7,411 nt of DNA, from positions 1 to 7,411 of the forward strand of contig JAJXWG010000079.1 in NCBI GenBank assembly GCA_021781695.1, given 5' to 3'. The notes below the pieces were generated by a model. The model did not search any database. It was not told the origin of the DNA and saw nothing but the letters and a program-made list of their open reading frames with translations. This document shows, piece after piece, positions 1 through 6,794 of the stretch. A program made the position numbers and the translations under genes. The DNA comes from Pseudomonadota bacterium. GTDB taxonomy: Bacteria > Pseudomonadota > Gammaproteobacteria > Burkholderiales > Gallionellaceae. Every line of letters begins with the position of its first letter. Position 1 is the stretch's first letter.

Positions 1-89
1 TCTCAGCCTCCATATCGATTACATTTTCTCTTGGCGCACTCATTATCGTTTACAATCGGCGCACGACACAAGAACTAACGGGAATTAAA
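1..89 (+). other. Non-coding leader upstream of glgB, with a possible weak promoter
   Basis: No convincing coding sequence is seen on either strand here, so this is probably the 5' regulatory region of glgB. A TACAAT hexamer at 51-56 resembles a sigma70 -10 box (5 of 6 matches). The only -35-like hexamer nearby is TTGGCG at 31-36, which leaves a 14-bp spacer, too short for a standard promoter, so the call is tentative. The heptamer GGCGCAC occurs twice, at 33-39 and 58-64, flanking the -10-like box. That could be an operator or chance. The true promoter may lie upstream of the window if glgB belongs to a longer glycogen operon. Confidence 0.3.
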
Positions 90-2252
90 GTGACTATACA
101 GATTAAATCTTTGTTACAGGCACGCCTCCACGACCCCTTTGCTCTGCTCGGCCTACATCATGAAGGTGAAAATGCGGTGATACGCTTTTACGATCCTCAT
201 GCGACTGCAGTCTTATTGCATGGCAAACCCTTCGTCAAAACGCACCCGGAAGGGCTGTTCGAATGGAGGGGGGAAAGCGCCCCGGCCCTCCCCTATCGTC
301 TGCGAGTCGAAACGGGCAACGCATCGCGCGAGGTGTTCGACCCTTATCAGTTTCCCGCTCATATTTCACAGCAGGATCTGTTCCTTTTCGGCGAAGGCAG
401 GCTCCAGCAGGCCTATCGCATGCTGGGCTCCCATGCCATTGAAATAAACGGTGTATCCGGCGTGCGTTTTGCGGTCTGGGCACCCAATGCAGAGCGCGTC
501 AGCGTGATCGGCGAATTCAACAGCTGGGACGGCAGGATCAATCCCATGCGGCTGCATGGCTCGAGCGGCGTATGGGAAATCTTCATTCCGGAAATCGCGC
601 GGCACGCGCTGTATCGCTTTGAGATCCGCAACCGCGACACCGGCCACATACTGACCAAGACCGACCCCTATGCGCAAGGCTACGAATTGCGTCCAGGCAC
701 CGCATCGCTTGCAGCGACCGATCAACGTCACAGCTGGCAGGATGAGGCATGGATGCAGAAACGTGCGGGGTGGGACTGGCTGCATTCCGCCGTAAATATC
801 TATGAAGTGCATGCAGGCTCATGGAGACGCCACCCGGATGGCAGATTCTACTCCTACCGCGAGTTGGCCCATGATCTCGTGCCTTATGTAAAAGGCATGG
901 GCTATACACACATCGAATTCATGCCGGTGACCGAGCATCCGCTGGATGAATCCTGGGGTTACCAGTGTAGCGGCTATTTTGCGCCGACCAGCCGCTTTGG
1001 CTCACCAGACGAATTGCGCCAACTGATCGACGCCTGCCATCAGGCCGACATCGGCGTGATTCTCGACTGGGTGCCCGCGCATTTTCCCCAGGACGATTGG
1101 GCGCTCGCGCGCTTCGACGGCACCGCGCTTTACGAACATGAAGATCCGCGCAAGGGTTTTCATCAGGACTGGGGGACCCATATCTTCAATTTCGGCCGAA
1201 ACGAAGTGAAGTCTTTCCTGATGTCCAGCGCGCATTACTGGCTGTCCGAATTCCATTTTGACGGACTGCGCGTGGATGCGGTCGCCTCGATGCTGTACCT
1301 CGATTACTCGAGGAATGCCGGCGAATGGATACCCAATAAATACGGTGGCCGTGAAAATCTCGAAGCGGTCGAATTTCTGCGCGAACTGAACGTGATGGTG
1401 CACGACAGATTCCCCGGCGCACTGACCATGGCCGAAGAGTCCACCGCATGGCCGGCTGTCTCCCGGCCCGTCTATCTCGGCGGACTCGGTTTTTCGATGA
1501 AGTGGAACATGGGCTGGATGAATGACACTCTGGGCTACTTCAGCCACGACCCCGTCCACCGCCGCTATCATCACAACGAACTGACCTTCGGACAGATCTA
1601 TGCCTACACCGAGAACTTCATCCTGCCTTTCTCGCACGATGAAGTCGTGCACGGCAAAGGCTCCCTGCTCTCAAAGATGCCGGGGGATGCCTGGCAGAAA
1701 TTTGCCAATCTGCGCCTGCTGCTGACCTACCAGATGACCTGCCCGGGCAAGAAGCTCAACTTCATGGGCAACGAAATAGCGCAGGGTCGCGAATGGCAGT
1801 CCAGGTGGGAACTGGAATGGTGGCAGCTTAGCGAAGAGTACCACCGCAGCATGCAGAATTTGACGCGTGACCTCAACGAGCTTTATCGAACGCTGCCTCA
1901 GCTGCACGACCAGGACTTTCAATCCGAAGGGTTTTCCTGGATAGATTGCAATGACGCCGAAAAATCGGTGCTTTCCTACCAGCGAATTGCGCGCGACGGA
2001 TCGACCGCCGTCATCATCCTGAATCTGACACCCTTGCCGCGCATAAAATACCGGGTCGGCCTGCCCGCCCATGTTTCCTATCGCGAGGTGTTAAACAGCG
2101 ATTCGGCCTATTACGCGGGAAGCAATCTCGGCAATGCGGGATCCCTGTTTGCGGAGACTATACCCTGGATGAATCAGCCCTGCTCGGCCGAGATTACCCT
2201 GCCGCCCCTTTCCGGCATCATACTGCTGCCGCAGACATCAAACACACCCTGA
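90..2252 (+). CDS. glgB: 1,4-alpha-glucan (glycogen) branching enzyme GlgB
   Basis: This cytoplasmic GH13 enzyme cuts an alpha-1,4 glucan chain and re-attaches it through an alpha-1,6 bond, making the branch points of glycogen. The 720 residues match the usual proteobacterial length (about 730). The protein starts in the N1 carbohydrate-binding module (HDPFALLG near residue 14). A CBM48/N2 module follows at about 121-215 (RFAVWAPN, GEFNSWD), then the catalytic barrel at about 235-610 and a C-terminal beta domain (NLTPLPR, EVLNSDS, TLPPLSG). The catalytic triad is intact: nucleophile D396 in GLRVDAV, acid/base E449 in MAEES, and transition-state D517 in FSHDEVVH. Their spacing is the same as in E. 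coli GlgB (D405/E458/D526, from memory). The start is GTG at 90, chosen because GGGA lies at 80-83 with a 6-nt spacer and the N terminus aligns with the family. It is followed by pgi after 19 bp, suggesting co-transcription. Confidence 0.97.
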   Translation: MTIQIKSLLQARLHDPFALLGLHHEGENAVIRFYDPHATAVLLHGKPFVKTHPEGLFEWRGESAPALPYRLRVETGNASREVFDPYQFPAHISQQDLFLFGEGRLQQAYRMLGSHAIEINGVSGVRFAVWAPNAERVSVIGEFNSWDGRINPMRLHGSSGVWEIFIPEIARHALYRFEIRNRDTGHILTKTDPYAQGYELRPGTASLAATDQRHSWQDEAWMQKRAGWDWLHSAVNIYEVHAGSWRRHPDGRFYSYRELAHDLVPYVKGMGYTHIEFMPVTEHPLDESWGYQCSGYFAPTSRFGSPDELRQLIDACHQADIGVILDWVPAHFPQDDWALARFDGTALYEHEDPRKGFHQDWGTHIFNFGRNEVKSFLMSSAHYWLSEFHFDGLRVDAVASMLYLDYSRNAGEWIPNKYGGRENLEAVEFLRELNVMVHDRFPGALTMAEESTAWPAVSRPVYLGGLGFSMKWNMGWMNDTLGYFSHDPVHRRYHHNELTFGQIYAYTENFILPFSHDEVVHGKGSLLSKMPGDAWQKFANLRLLLTYQMTCPGKKLNFMGNEIAQGREWQSRWELEWWQLSEEYHRSMQNLTRDLNELYRTLPQLHDQDFQSEGFSWIDCNDAEKSVLSYQRIARDGSTAVIILNLTPLPRIKYRVGLPAHVSYREVLNSDSAYYAGSNLGNAGSLFAETIPWMNQPCSAEITLPPLSGIILLPQTSNTP

Positions 2253-2271
2253 ATGCATTCATAAAGTCATC

Positions 2272-3903
2272 ATGTCCAAACTTTCCTCATCCAAAGCCTG
2301 GCAAGCCCTCATTGCACACCACAGGGCCATGGAATCGCGCCACATGCGCCAGATGTTCCAGGAAGATGCATCGCGCTTTGAGACATTCTCGATCAGGACA
2401 GGCAGCCTGCTGCTCGACTATTCGAAGAATCGCATCAACTTAGACACCCGGAAGCTGCTCGTCGATCTGGCCCAGCACGCGGGACTGCCGGATGCCATCG
2501 AGCGCATGTTTTCAGGCGACAAAATCAACATCACCGAACAGCGCGCGGTGCTGCACACGGCGCTGCGCAACCGTTCGGACAACCCCGTCTTGGTCGATGG
2601 CAGGGACGTGATGCCCGATGTCAGGCGCGTGCTGGGATCGATGCGCGAATTTGCGGATAACGTGCGCAGTGGTCGCCACACAGGACAAACTGGCCGCGCG
2701 ATCACCGACATCGTCAACATAGGCATAGGCGGTTCAGACCTTGGCCCGCTGATGGCTTGCGAGGCATTGAAGCCCTATGGCTCAGAAAACCTGCGCGCCC
2801 ACTTCGTATCCAACGTGGACGCCACGCATCTTGCCGAGACGCTGAAAAAACTGGATGCGGAAACCACGCTGTTCATCGTCAGCTCAAAGACCTTCACCAC
2901 CCAGGAGACACTGACCAATGCGCGCACCGCCCGCGCCTGGCTGGTCGAGCAGTTGAACGATGAGGCTGCAGTTGCCAGGCACTTTGTAGCCGTGTCGACC
3001 AATCTCAAGGCGACTGCCGCCTTTGGCATCGAACATGTGTTCGAATTCTGGGACTGGGTGGGGGGACGCTATTCGCTGTGGTCGGCCATAGGTCTGCCCA
3101 TCGCGCTGTTTGTCGGCATGGACAGATTCGAGGAACTGCTCTCAGGCGCGCATGAGATGGACATGCATTTTCGCACAGCGCCGCTGGAACAGAACATGCC
3201 GGTGATCATGGGCATGCTGGGCATCTGGTATGGGAACTTCTTCGGCACCTCATCCAATGCGGTGCTGCCGTATGACCAGTATCTTCATCGTTTCCCTGCC
3301 TATCTGCAGCAACTGGAAATGGAGAGCAACGGCAAATCCGTGGACCGCAACGGCATGCCAGTCGACTACGACACCGGCATGGTGGTATGGGGTGAACCGG
3401 GCACCAATGGCCAGCACGCCTTCTACCAGCTGATACACCAGGGCACCCGCATGATACCGGCCGATTTCCTGGCACCGCTCGAGAGCCAGAATCCTGTCGG
3501 CGATCACCACGCGATATTGCTTGCCAACTGCTTCGCTCAGACCGAAGCGCTGATGATAGGCAAGACAGGAGATGAAGCCCGCGCGGAGCTGGCGGCCCAA
3601 GGCATGCAGGAAGAGACGCTGGAATCACTGCTGCCACACAAGGTGTTCGCCGGCAACAGGCCCACCAATACTTTGTTGTTTAATCGTCTCGATCCCCGCA
3701 CGCTGGGCATGCTGATCGCGCTTTACGAGCACAAGGTATTCGTGCAGGGCACCGTGTGGAACATCAACTCTTTCGACCAGTGGGGAGTTGAGCTCGGCAA
3801 GCAGCTGGCCGGGAAAATCCTGCCTGAGCTGCTTGATTCCTCGAAAGACTCGCATCATGACAGCTCGACTGCAAACTTGATTGCGTATTATCGCCGCAGC
3901 TGA
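2272..3903 (+). CDS. pgi: Glucose-6-phosphate isomerase
   Basis: Pgi interconverts glucose-6-phosphate and fructose-6-phosphate in the cytoplasm, linking glycolysis/gluconeogenesis to the glucose-1-phosphate used for glycogen. The 543 residues are close to the usual 545-550. Visible motifs, in order, are the sugar-phosphate-binding loop GIGGSDLGP (151-159), the phosphate loop SSKTFTTQET (204-213), PROSITE-type signature 1 DWVGGRYSLWSAIG (261-274), and signature 2 ending FDQWGVELGK (to 510). By spacing to E. coli Pgi, the catalytic residues are present: E351 in MESNGK, H382 in NGQHAFYQ and K510 in VELGK. The start is ATG at 2272. Only a weak AAAG lies upstream and no good Shine-Dalgarno is seen, so translation may be coupled to glgB, which ends 19 bp before. 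Its stop lies 3 bp from the stop of the opposing zinc-ribbon gene. Confidence 0.97.
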   Translation: MSKLSSSKAWQALIAHHRAMESRHMRQMFQEDASRFETFSIRTGSLLLDYSKNRINLDTRKLLVDLAQHAGLPDAIERMFSGDKINITEQRAVLHTALRNRSDNPVLVDGRDVMPDVRRVLGSMREFADNVRSGRHTGQTGRAITDIVNIGIGGSDLGPLMACEALKPYGSENLRAHFVSNVDATHLAETLKKLDAETTLFIVSSKTFTTQETLTNARTARAWLVEQLNDEAAVARHFVAVSTNLKATAAFGIEHVFEFWDWVGGRYSLWSAIGLPIALFVGMDRFEELLSGAHEMDMHFRTAPLEQNMPVIMGMLGIWYGNFFGTSSNAVLPYDQYLHRFPAYLQQLEMESNGKSVDRNGMPVDYDTGMVVWGEPGTNGQHAFYQLIHQGTRMIPADFLAPLESQNPVGDHHAILLANCFAQTEALMIGKTGDEARAELAAQGMQEETLESLLPHKVFAGNRPTNTLLFNRLDPRTLGMLIALYEHKVFVQGTVWNINSFDQWGVELGKQLAGKILPELLDSSKDSHHDSSTANLIAYYRRS

Positions 3904-3906
3904 TCA

Positions 3907-4536
3907 TCATTCGCGCAAGTTGAGTTTCACCTTGGGCAGCCAGAACTTTTCATTGTGGTTGCTTTCCGAGCGCACGTAGATGCTATTGCTTTCCTTGGGA
4001 TTGTCGAGCACGGTGACTCTCATGTTGCCTAACCCCCTGTAGCATTTTGACAAAGCGCCCTCGAATGTGAGGACACCCGCCTTCGCCCGGTAGTCGTCAA
4101 GAATGGCCTGCTGACTCTTCGTCACGTCGGGCTCCCCCGTCTTGCTGGTGATCTTGGGCGAAGACCCCGCGAAGTTGACTTGGGCCAGCATCAGGTCCAT
4201 CACATAGTTTGCATAGTCCGACAGTTCACGGCTCTTGCAGGTGTAATAAGGTTCCTGCTGCGAGGGTGAGGTCATCGCTCTGGTCCCCGTCGGACAATTC
4301 GAAGCAGTACAGTTTTGCCGCAGAGCGGCATCAGCCTGAAGGTCAGTTTTTCTCGTCGTGTTGAGTATCAGGAGAAACATCAGACATACCAGCATGATGA
4401 GGCCGACCAGCACATTCGTGATATCCTTTTTTTCGACCGGCGCCGCTTGCTTTTGAACTGGCGCGCCGCAATACGGGCAATTCGGACTCCCCGATGGGAA
4501 GATCTTTTCGCATTTCCTGCAGACCGTCAAAGGCAT
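3907..4536 (-). CDS. Zinc-ribbon, single-pass membrane protein of unknown function
   Basis: I do not recognise this 209-residue protein. The N terminus is a treble-clef-like zinc ribbon with C6-x2-C9 and C20-P-Y-C23-G, the CPYCG form common in small bacterial zinc-ribbon domains. A basic/polar linker (to K37) leads into one hydrophobic helix at about 41-59 (VLVGLIMLVCLMFLLIL), followed by R62-K63. The remaining 145 residues form a soluble domain with four further cysteines (C76, C81, C100, C165) and a strand-rich C terminus. This suggests a cytoplasmic zinc ribbon, one membrane pass and a periplasmic domain, but the orientation is inferred. The start is ATG at 4536 with GGGA at 4545-4548 (8-nt spacer). 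It lies 18 bp downstream of the MlaF-like ATPase gene on the same strand, so the two are probably co-transcribed. The linkage hints at a role around that ATPase but proves none. Confidence 0.8.
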   Translation of the reverse strand: MPLTVCRKCEKIFPSGSPNCPYCGAPVQKQAAPVEKKDITNVLVGLIMLVCLMFLLILNTTRKTDLQADAALRQNCTASNCPTGTRAMTSPSQQEPYYTCKSRELSDYANYVMDLMLAQVNFAGSSPKITSKTGEPDVTKSQQAILDDYRAKAGVLTFEGALSKCYRGLGNMRVTVLDNPKESNSIYVRSESNHNEKFWLPKVKLNLRE

Positions 4537-4554
4537 CAGTTTTTTCCCATACGG

Positions 4555-5352
4555 CTAAATATCCTCTGCATAAGGCCGGCTTGGATACTGGAAGGCGACC
4601 GGCCCGTCGGATTCGGCATGTATGAACTGATGCACAAACGGATCTTTGGATTCATACATTTCCGATGCCTCCCCCTGTGCCACCACCTTCCCGTCATGAA
4701 TGAAATACACATAATCTGCGATCTTGAGCGATTCGGACATGTCATAGGTGACCACCACGGAGGTCACGCCAAGCGCATCGTTCAGCTTGCGGATCAGGTT
4801 GGCGATGATATTGAGCGAGATCGGATCGAGCCCGGCGAAAGGCTCATCGTAGATGATGAGCTGAGGATCGAGCGCGATCGCCCTGGCCAGCGCCACGCGG
4901 CGCTCCATGCCGCCGGACAGATCCTTCGGCATCAGTCCATGCGCACCACGCAAACCGACGGCCTGAAGCTTCATCAACACCAGATCGCGTATCATTTCCT
5001 CTGACAGATCGGTATGCTCGCGCATCGGGAAGGCCAGGTTGTCGTACACGCTAAGATCGCTGAACAGACCGCTCACCTGAAACATCATGCCCATCTGCCG
5101 GCGCATCGCGTAAAGCTCATCGTTGTTGAGCTCATGTATCACTTTCCCCAGTACCTTGACGCTGCCGCTGGCGGGCTTTAGCTGTCCTCCAAAATGATGC
5201 AGCAGCGTGCTCTTGCCGCATCCGCTCACGCCCAGTATCGCCACGACCTTGCCGTGCGGTATCGCGAGATCGATTCCTTTCAGCACCTCGCGCTTGCCAT
5301 AGGCAAAACGCAGATTGCTGACCTCGACCAGATTGTCCGATGATTGCTTCAA
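4555..5352 (-). CDS. MlaF-like ABC transporter ATP-binding protein
   Basis: This is an ABC ATPase of the MlaF type, which in the Mla system powers phospholipid movement between outer and inner membranes with the permease MlaE. Numbering from the TTG at 5352 (265 residues): Walker A GVSGCGKST at 41-49, Q-loop Q92, signature LSGGM at 145-149, Walker B with D169 and catalytic E170 (YDEPFAGLDP). The C-terminal DGPVAFQYP stretch (about 249-257) matches the conserved MlaF tail that contacts the partner subunit (family knowledge from memory). The H-loop has Tyr203 (VVVTYD) where MlaF proteins normally carry His. No mlaE, mlaD, mlaC or mlaB gene is adjacent, so I leave the symbol blank. A longer reading starts at TTG 5364, but I prefer 5352 because GGAG lies at 5359-5362 with a 6-nt spacer. 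The zinc-ribbon gene follows after 18 bp. Confidence 0.9.
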   Translation of the reverse strand: MKQSSDNLVEVSNLRFAYGKREVLKGIDLAIPHGKVVAILGVSGCGKSTLLHHFGGQLKPASGSVKVLGKVIHELNNDELYAMRRQMGMMFQVSGLFSDLSVYDNLAFPMREHTDLSEEMIRDLVLMKLQAVGLRGAHGLMPKDLSGGMERRVALARAIALDPQLIIYDEPFAGLDPISLNIIANLIRKLNDALGVTSVVVTYDMSESLKIADYVYFIHDGKVVAQGEASEMYESKDPFVHQFIHAESDGPVAFQYPSRPYAEDI

Positions 5353-5358
5353 TTCTTT

Positions 5359-5362
5359 CTCC
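5359..5362 (-). promoter_or_regulatory. Ribosome binding site setting the TTG start of the MlaF-like gene
   Basis: On the minus strand GGAG is followed by six bases (AAAGAA) and then TTG at 5352. This is an ideal Shine-Dalgarno arrangement for the 5352 start. The alternative TTG at 5364 overlaps this motif and has no purine-rich element of its own upstream. The choice changes only four N-terminal residues. Confidence 0.55.
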
Positions 5363-5378
5363 AAAATGACAAGCCGAT

Positions 5379-5407
5379 GTTATCATTTTTGCGCTGCCTG
5401 GCCACAA
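5379..5407 (-). promoter_or_regulatory. Candidate sigma70 promoter for the MlaF-like/zinc-ribbon pair
   Basis: Read on the minus strand, TTGTGG (5402-5407) is followed by a 17-bp spacer and GATAAC (5379-5384). These match the -35 consensus at 3 of 6 and the -10 consensus at 4 of 6. Transcription would begin near 5372, leaving a leader of about 20 nt before the preferred TTG start at 5352, with the ribosome binding site inside it. The spacing is good but the boxes are weak, so this is a suggestion based on position and pattern only. Confidence 0.3.
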
Positions 5408-5414
5408 CTTCGCC

Positions 5415-5439
5415 CGCGAAAAATTCAACGATGTTCGCG
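5415..5439. repeat. Inverted repeat in the intergenic region upstream of the MlaF-like gene
   Basis: CGCGAA at 5415-5420 and TTCGCG at 5434-5439 form a perfect 6-bp inverted repeat with a 13-bp centre, just upstream of the candidate -35 box. A second imperfect hairpin partly overlaps it, with CGCCTTT from about 5438 pairing with the AGAGGCG that ends near 5460. On the minus strand a run of five T follows several bases after the second hairpin. It might therefore serve as an operator for the MlaF-like gene or as a poor terminator for the upstream trio. The rest of the 140-bp gap shows nothing I can name. Confidence 0.25.
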
Positions 5440-5492
5440 CCTTTCCTGAAGCAAGAGGCGATCGTTACATGCATGAAAAAGGGGAATAACTA

Positions 5493-5897
5493 TTACGCGG
5501 ATGATGCCATGTCGACAGGCATTTCTGACAGCCCTGCCGCCAATATGCGCCTGTCGCAATTTCTTAACCGCTGCGCCATCACGCGCATCACATCGATCGC
5601 AAAGCGGGGCGCTTCATCCACCAGGAATTGGAAACGTTCCCGATTGATCACGACGAATCTGCAATCCTTCAACGCAGTGACCGTTGCAGAGCGCGGCGAG
5701 TCGTCGATCACGGCCAGCTCGCCCACAAAACTGCCGGGCGCACACTTCTCGAAAAACATGCCGGCAATGGTCACTTCGGCTTCTCCCTCTATCAGCACAT
5801 ACATCGCTTCGCCGGCATCTCCCTCGCGGAACAATACTTCCCCGCCCTTGATTGCAATGAACTTCGGGTCATGTCGGAACATGTCGAAAAAAAGCAT
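5493..5897 (-). CDS. Stand-alone cyclic nucleotide-binding domain protein
   Basis: This 134-residue protein is a single cNMP-binding (CRP/PKA-R type) beta-roll with a short helical tail. Key features are the KGGEVLFREGD strand-turn (17-27), YVLIEGEAEVTI (33-44) and the phosphate-binding cassette G59-E60-L61-A62 followed by P68-R69-S70-A71-T72. In this family the Glu binds the ribose 2'-OH and the Arg the cyclic phosphate, so ligand binding looks possible. No helix-turn-helix, kinase or membrane segment follows, so it is not a Crp/Fnr-type regulator. The reading frame is open up to 6137, but that extension lies over the DUF3025 gene and has no family resemblance. I chose ATG at 5897 because GAGG lies at 5903-5906 (5-nt spacer) and the domain begins there. 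It lies 31 bp after the DUF3025 stop, probably in the same operon. The ligand (cAMP, cGMP or other) is unknown. Confidence 0.85.
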   Translation of the reverse strand: MLFFDMFRHDPKFIAIKGGEVLFREGDAGEAMYVLIEGEAEVTIAGMFFEKCAPGSFVGELAVIDDSPRSATVTALKDCRFVVINRERFQFLVDEAPRFAIDVMRVMAQRLRNCDRRILAAGLSEMPVDMASSA

Positions 5898-5902
5898 GGC
5901 GG

Positions 5903-5906
5903 CCTC
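5903..5906 (-). promoter_or_regulatory. Ribosome binding site setting the start of the cNMP-binding gene
   Basis: GAGG on the minus strand sits five bases upstream of ATG at 5897. It supports this start over the much longer open frame that runs back to 6137 across the neighbouring gene. Confidence 0.5.
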
Positions 5907-5928
5907 GGATATATGGGAAACGCGGCGA

Positions 5929-6786
5929 TTATGAGCGCTTGCCGGAAAATTTACAATTGCGACTGTCGACTCGAACAAATTTGCGCCTGCCGGGACGGAA
6001 ATAGGCGGTGTTGTCATAGTAACTGGAACATTCGTTGTCCACAGACCATTCGGGCACGCCAAGCAGCGGCACAGGAGATAACTCGTGTGTGCAGCGGCAA
6101 TATTGCGAGTCGGCAAGATACTCCGCAACCTTGTCATCCAGGTATGCCAACTGCTGCTCGATCGGCAAGCCGAAGAATCCCTGCTCGACCCTGATCAGCA
6201 ACCCATGCCCTGTCATGCCGACATAGGGTTGCATGGCTTTCTCATACAATCCGTGGCCGAAAATATAAAATCTCGTGCTGCTTCTAACCTCATCGCGTCT
6301 TTGCCAGAACAGTTCCCGCCACTGGAAATTTCTCAGCAGATCAGCCAACCCTTCATCGGCATAGGCCACGATGACGCCCGACTCATCCAGCAAGGTATTG
6401 GCGTCGCGAACAGCACCCCGCTGGCTGCTCATTTCAGCGTCGATATCTGTCAGTGCGCGATAATGCCGCGCATTGATTGCAGCCTTGGCCTTCGGGAAGG
6501 TCAGCCACACCAGCGCATTGAACAGGTCGTGCCAATTTTCCGCGCGCGTCTGCACTTCGCCCGAGAGATAGCAGCGCGGCTCGTATTGTTCCTCGAACGC
6601 GAGCCTGCCTGCTTGCGGCGCAACAAAGCGCAGCCCGGAGCCACCCTGCACGGAAATTTCGCGATTGAACAGCAGTGCATTCAATTCATCCAGCGTCGGA
6701 AATTGGTCAGCCTTGAGATTCGCTATCGCCGCGTACAGCGGCGCGAACAGCACGGATTGCAGCAGACTGTCACGTTCAAATTCCAT
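5929..6786 (-). CDS. DUF3025 family protein
   Basis: This 285-residue protein matches the pattern I remember for DUF3025, a proteobacterial family without an assigned function. The most telling block is NWHDLFNALVWLTFPKAKAA (84-103). It is followed by R-D-A-N-T-L-L-D-E-S-G-V (127-138), a histidine/glycine-rich stretch around FGHGLYEKAM and GMTGHGLL (176-197), and a C-terminal block with LLGVPEW, YYDNTAYFRPGRR (241-268). No signal peptide or membrane helix is visible, so it is probably cytoplasmic. The conserved W85-H86-D87, the 176-194 histidines and D134-E135 look like possible functional residues, but this is a guess. The start is ATG at 6784-6786; no strong Shine-Dalgarno is seen, and the radical SAM gene ends only 8 bp upstream, so translation may be coupled. 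The cNMP-binding gene follows after 31 bp. A long open frame on the opposite strand (6085-6798) is its shadow. Confidence 0.82.
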   Translation of the reverse strand: MEFERDSLLQSVLFAPLYAAIANLKADQFPTLDELNALLFNREISVQGGSGLRFVAPQAGRLAFEEQYEPRCYLSGEVQTRAENWHDLFNALVWLTFPKAKAAINARHYRALTDIDAEMSSQRGAVRDANTLLDESGVIVAYADEGLADLLRNFQWRELFWQRRDEVRSSTRFYIFGHGLYEKAMQPYVGMTGHGLLIRVEQGFFGLPIEQQLAYLDDKVAEYLADSQYCRCTHELSPVPLLGVPEWSVDNECSSYYDNTAYFRPGRRKFVRVDSRNCKFSGKRS

Positions 6787-6794
6787 ATCTATTG

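Noticed and set aside
1002..1652. 216-residue open frame on the minus strand inside glgB
   Set aside because: It is antisense to the catalytic barrel of an intact glgB and resembles no protein; long shadow frames are expected at this GC content.
2251..2260. Perfect 10-bp palindrome GAATGCATTC at the glgB stop codon
   Set aside because: Several palindromes of this size are expected by chance in a window this long, and it has no T-run or second copy.
3394..3498. Apparent loss of a catalytic His in Pgi (Gln 31 residues after the Glu in WGEPGTNG)
   Set aside because: Counting back from K510 shows the catalytic Glu is the one in MESNGK (E351), which places the His at H382 in NGQHAF; all three catalytic residues are present.
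4315..5004. 229-residue plus-strand open frame opposite the MlaF-like and zinc-ribbon genes
   Set aside because: It spans two well-supported minus-strand genes, including the ABC signature region, and has no recognisable motif.
5898..6137. 80-residue N-terminal extension of the cNMP-binding protein
   Set aside because: It overlaps the DUF3025 coding region in another frame, shows no domain, and a good GAGG ribosome binding site supports ATG at 5897.
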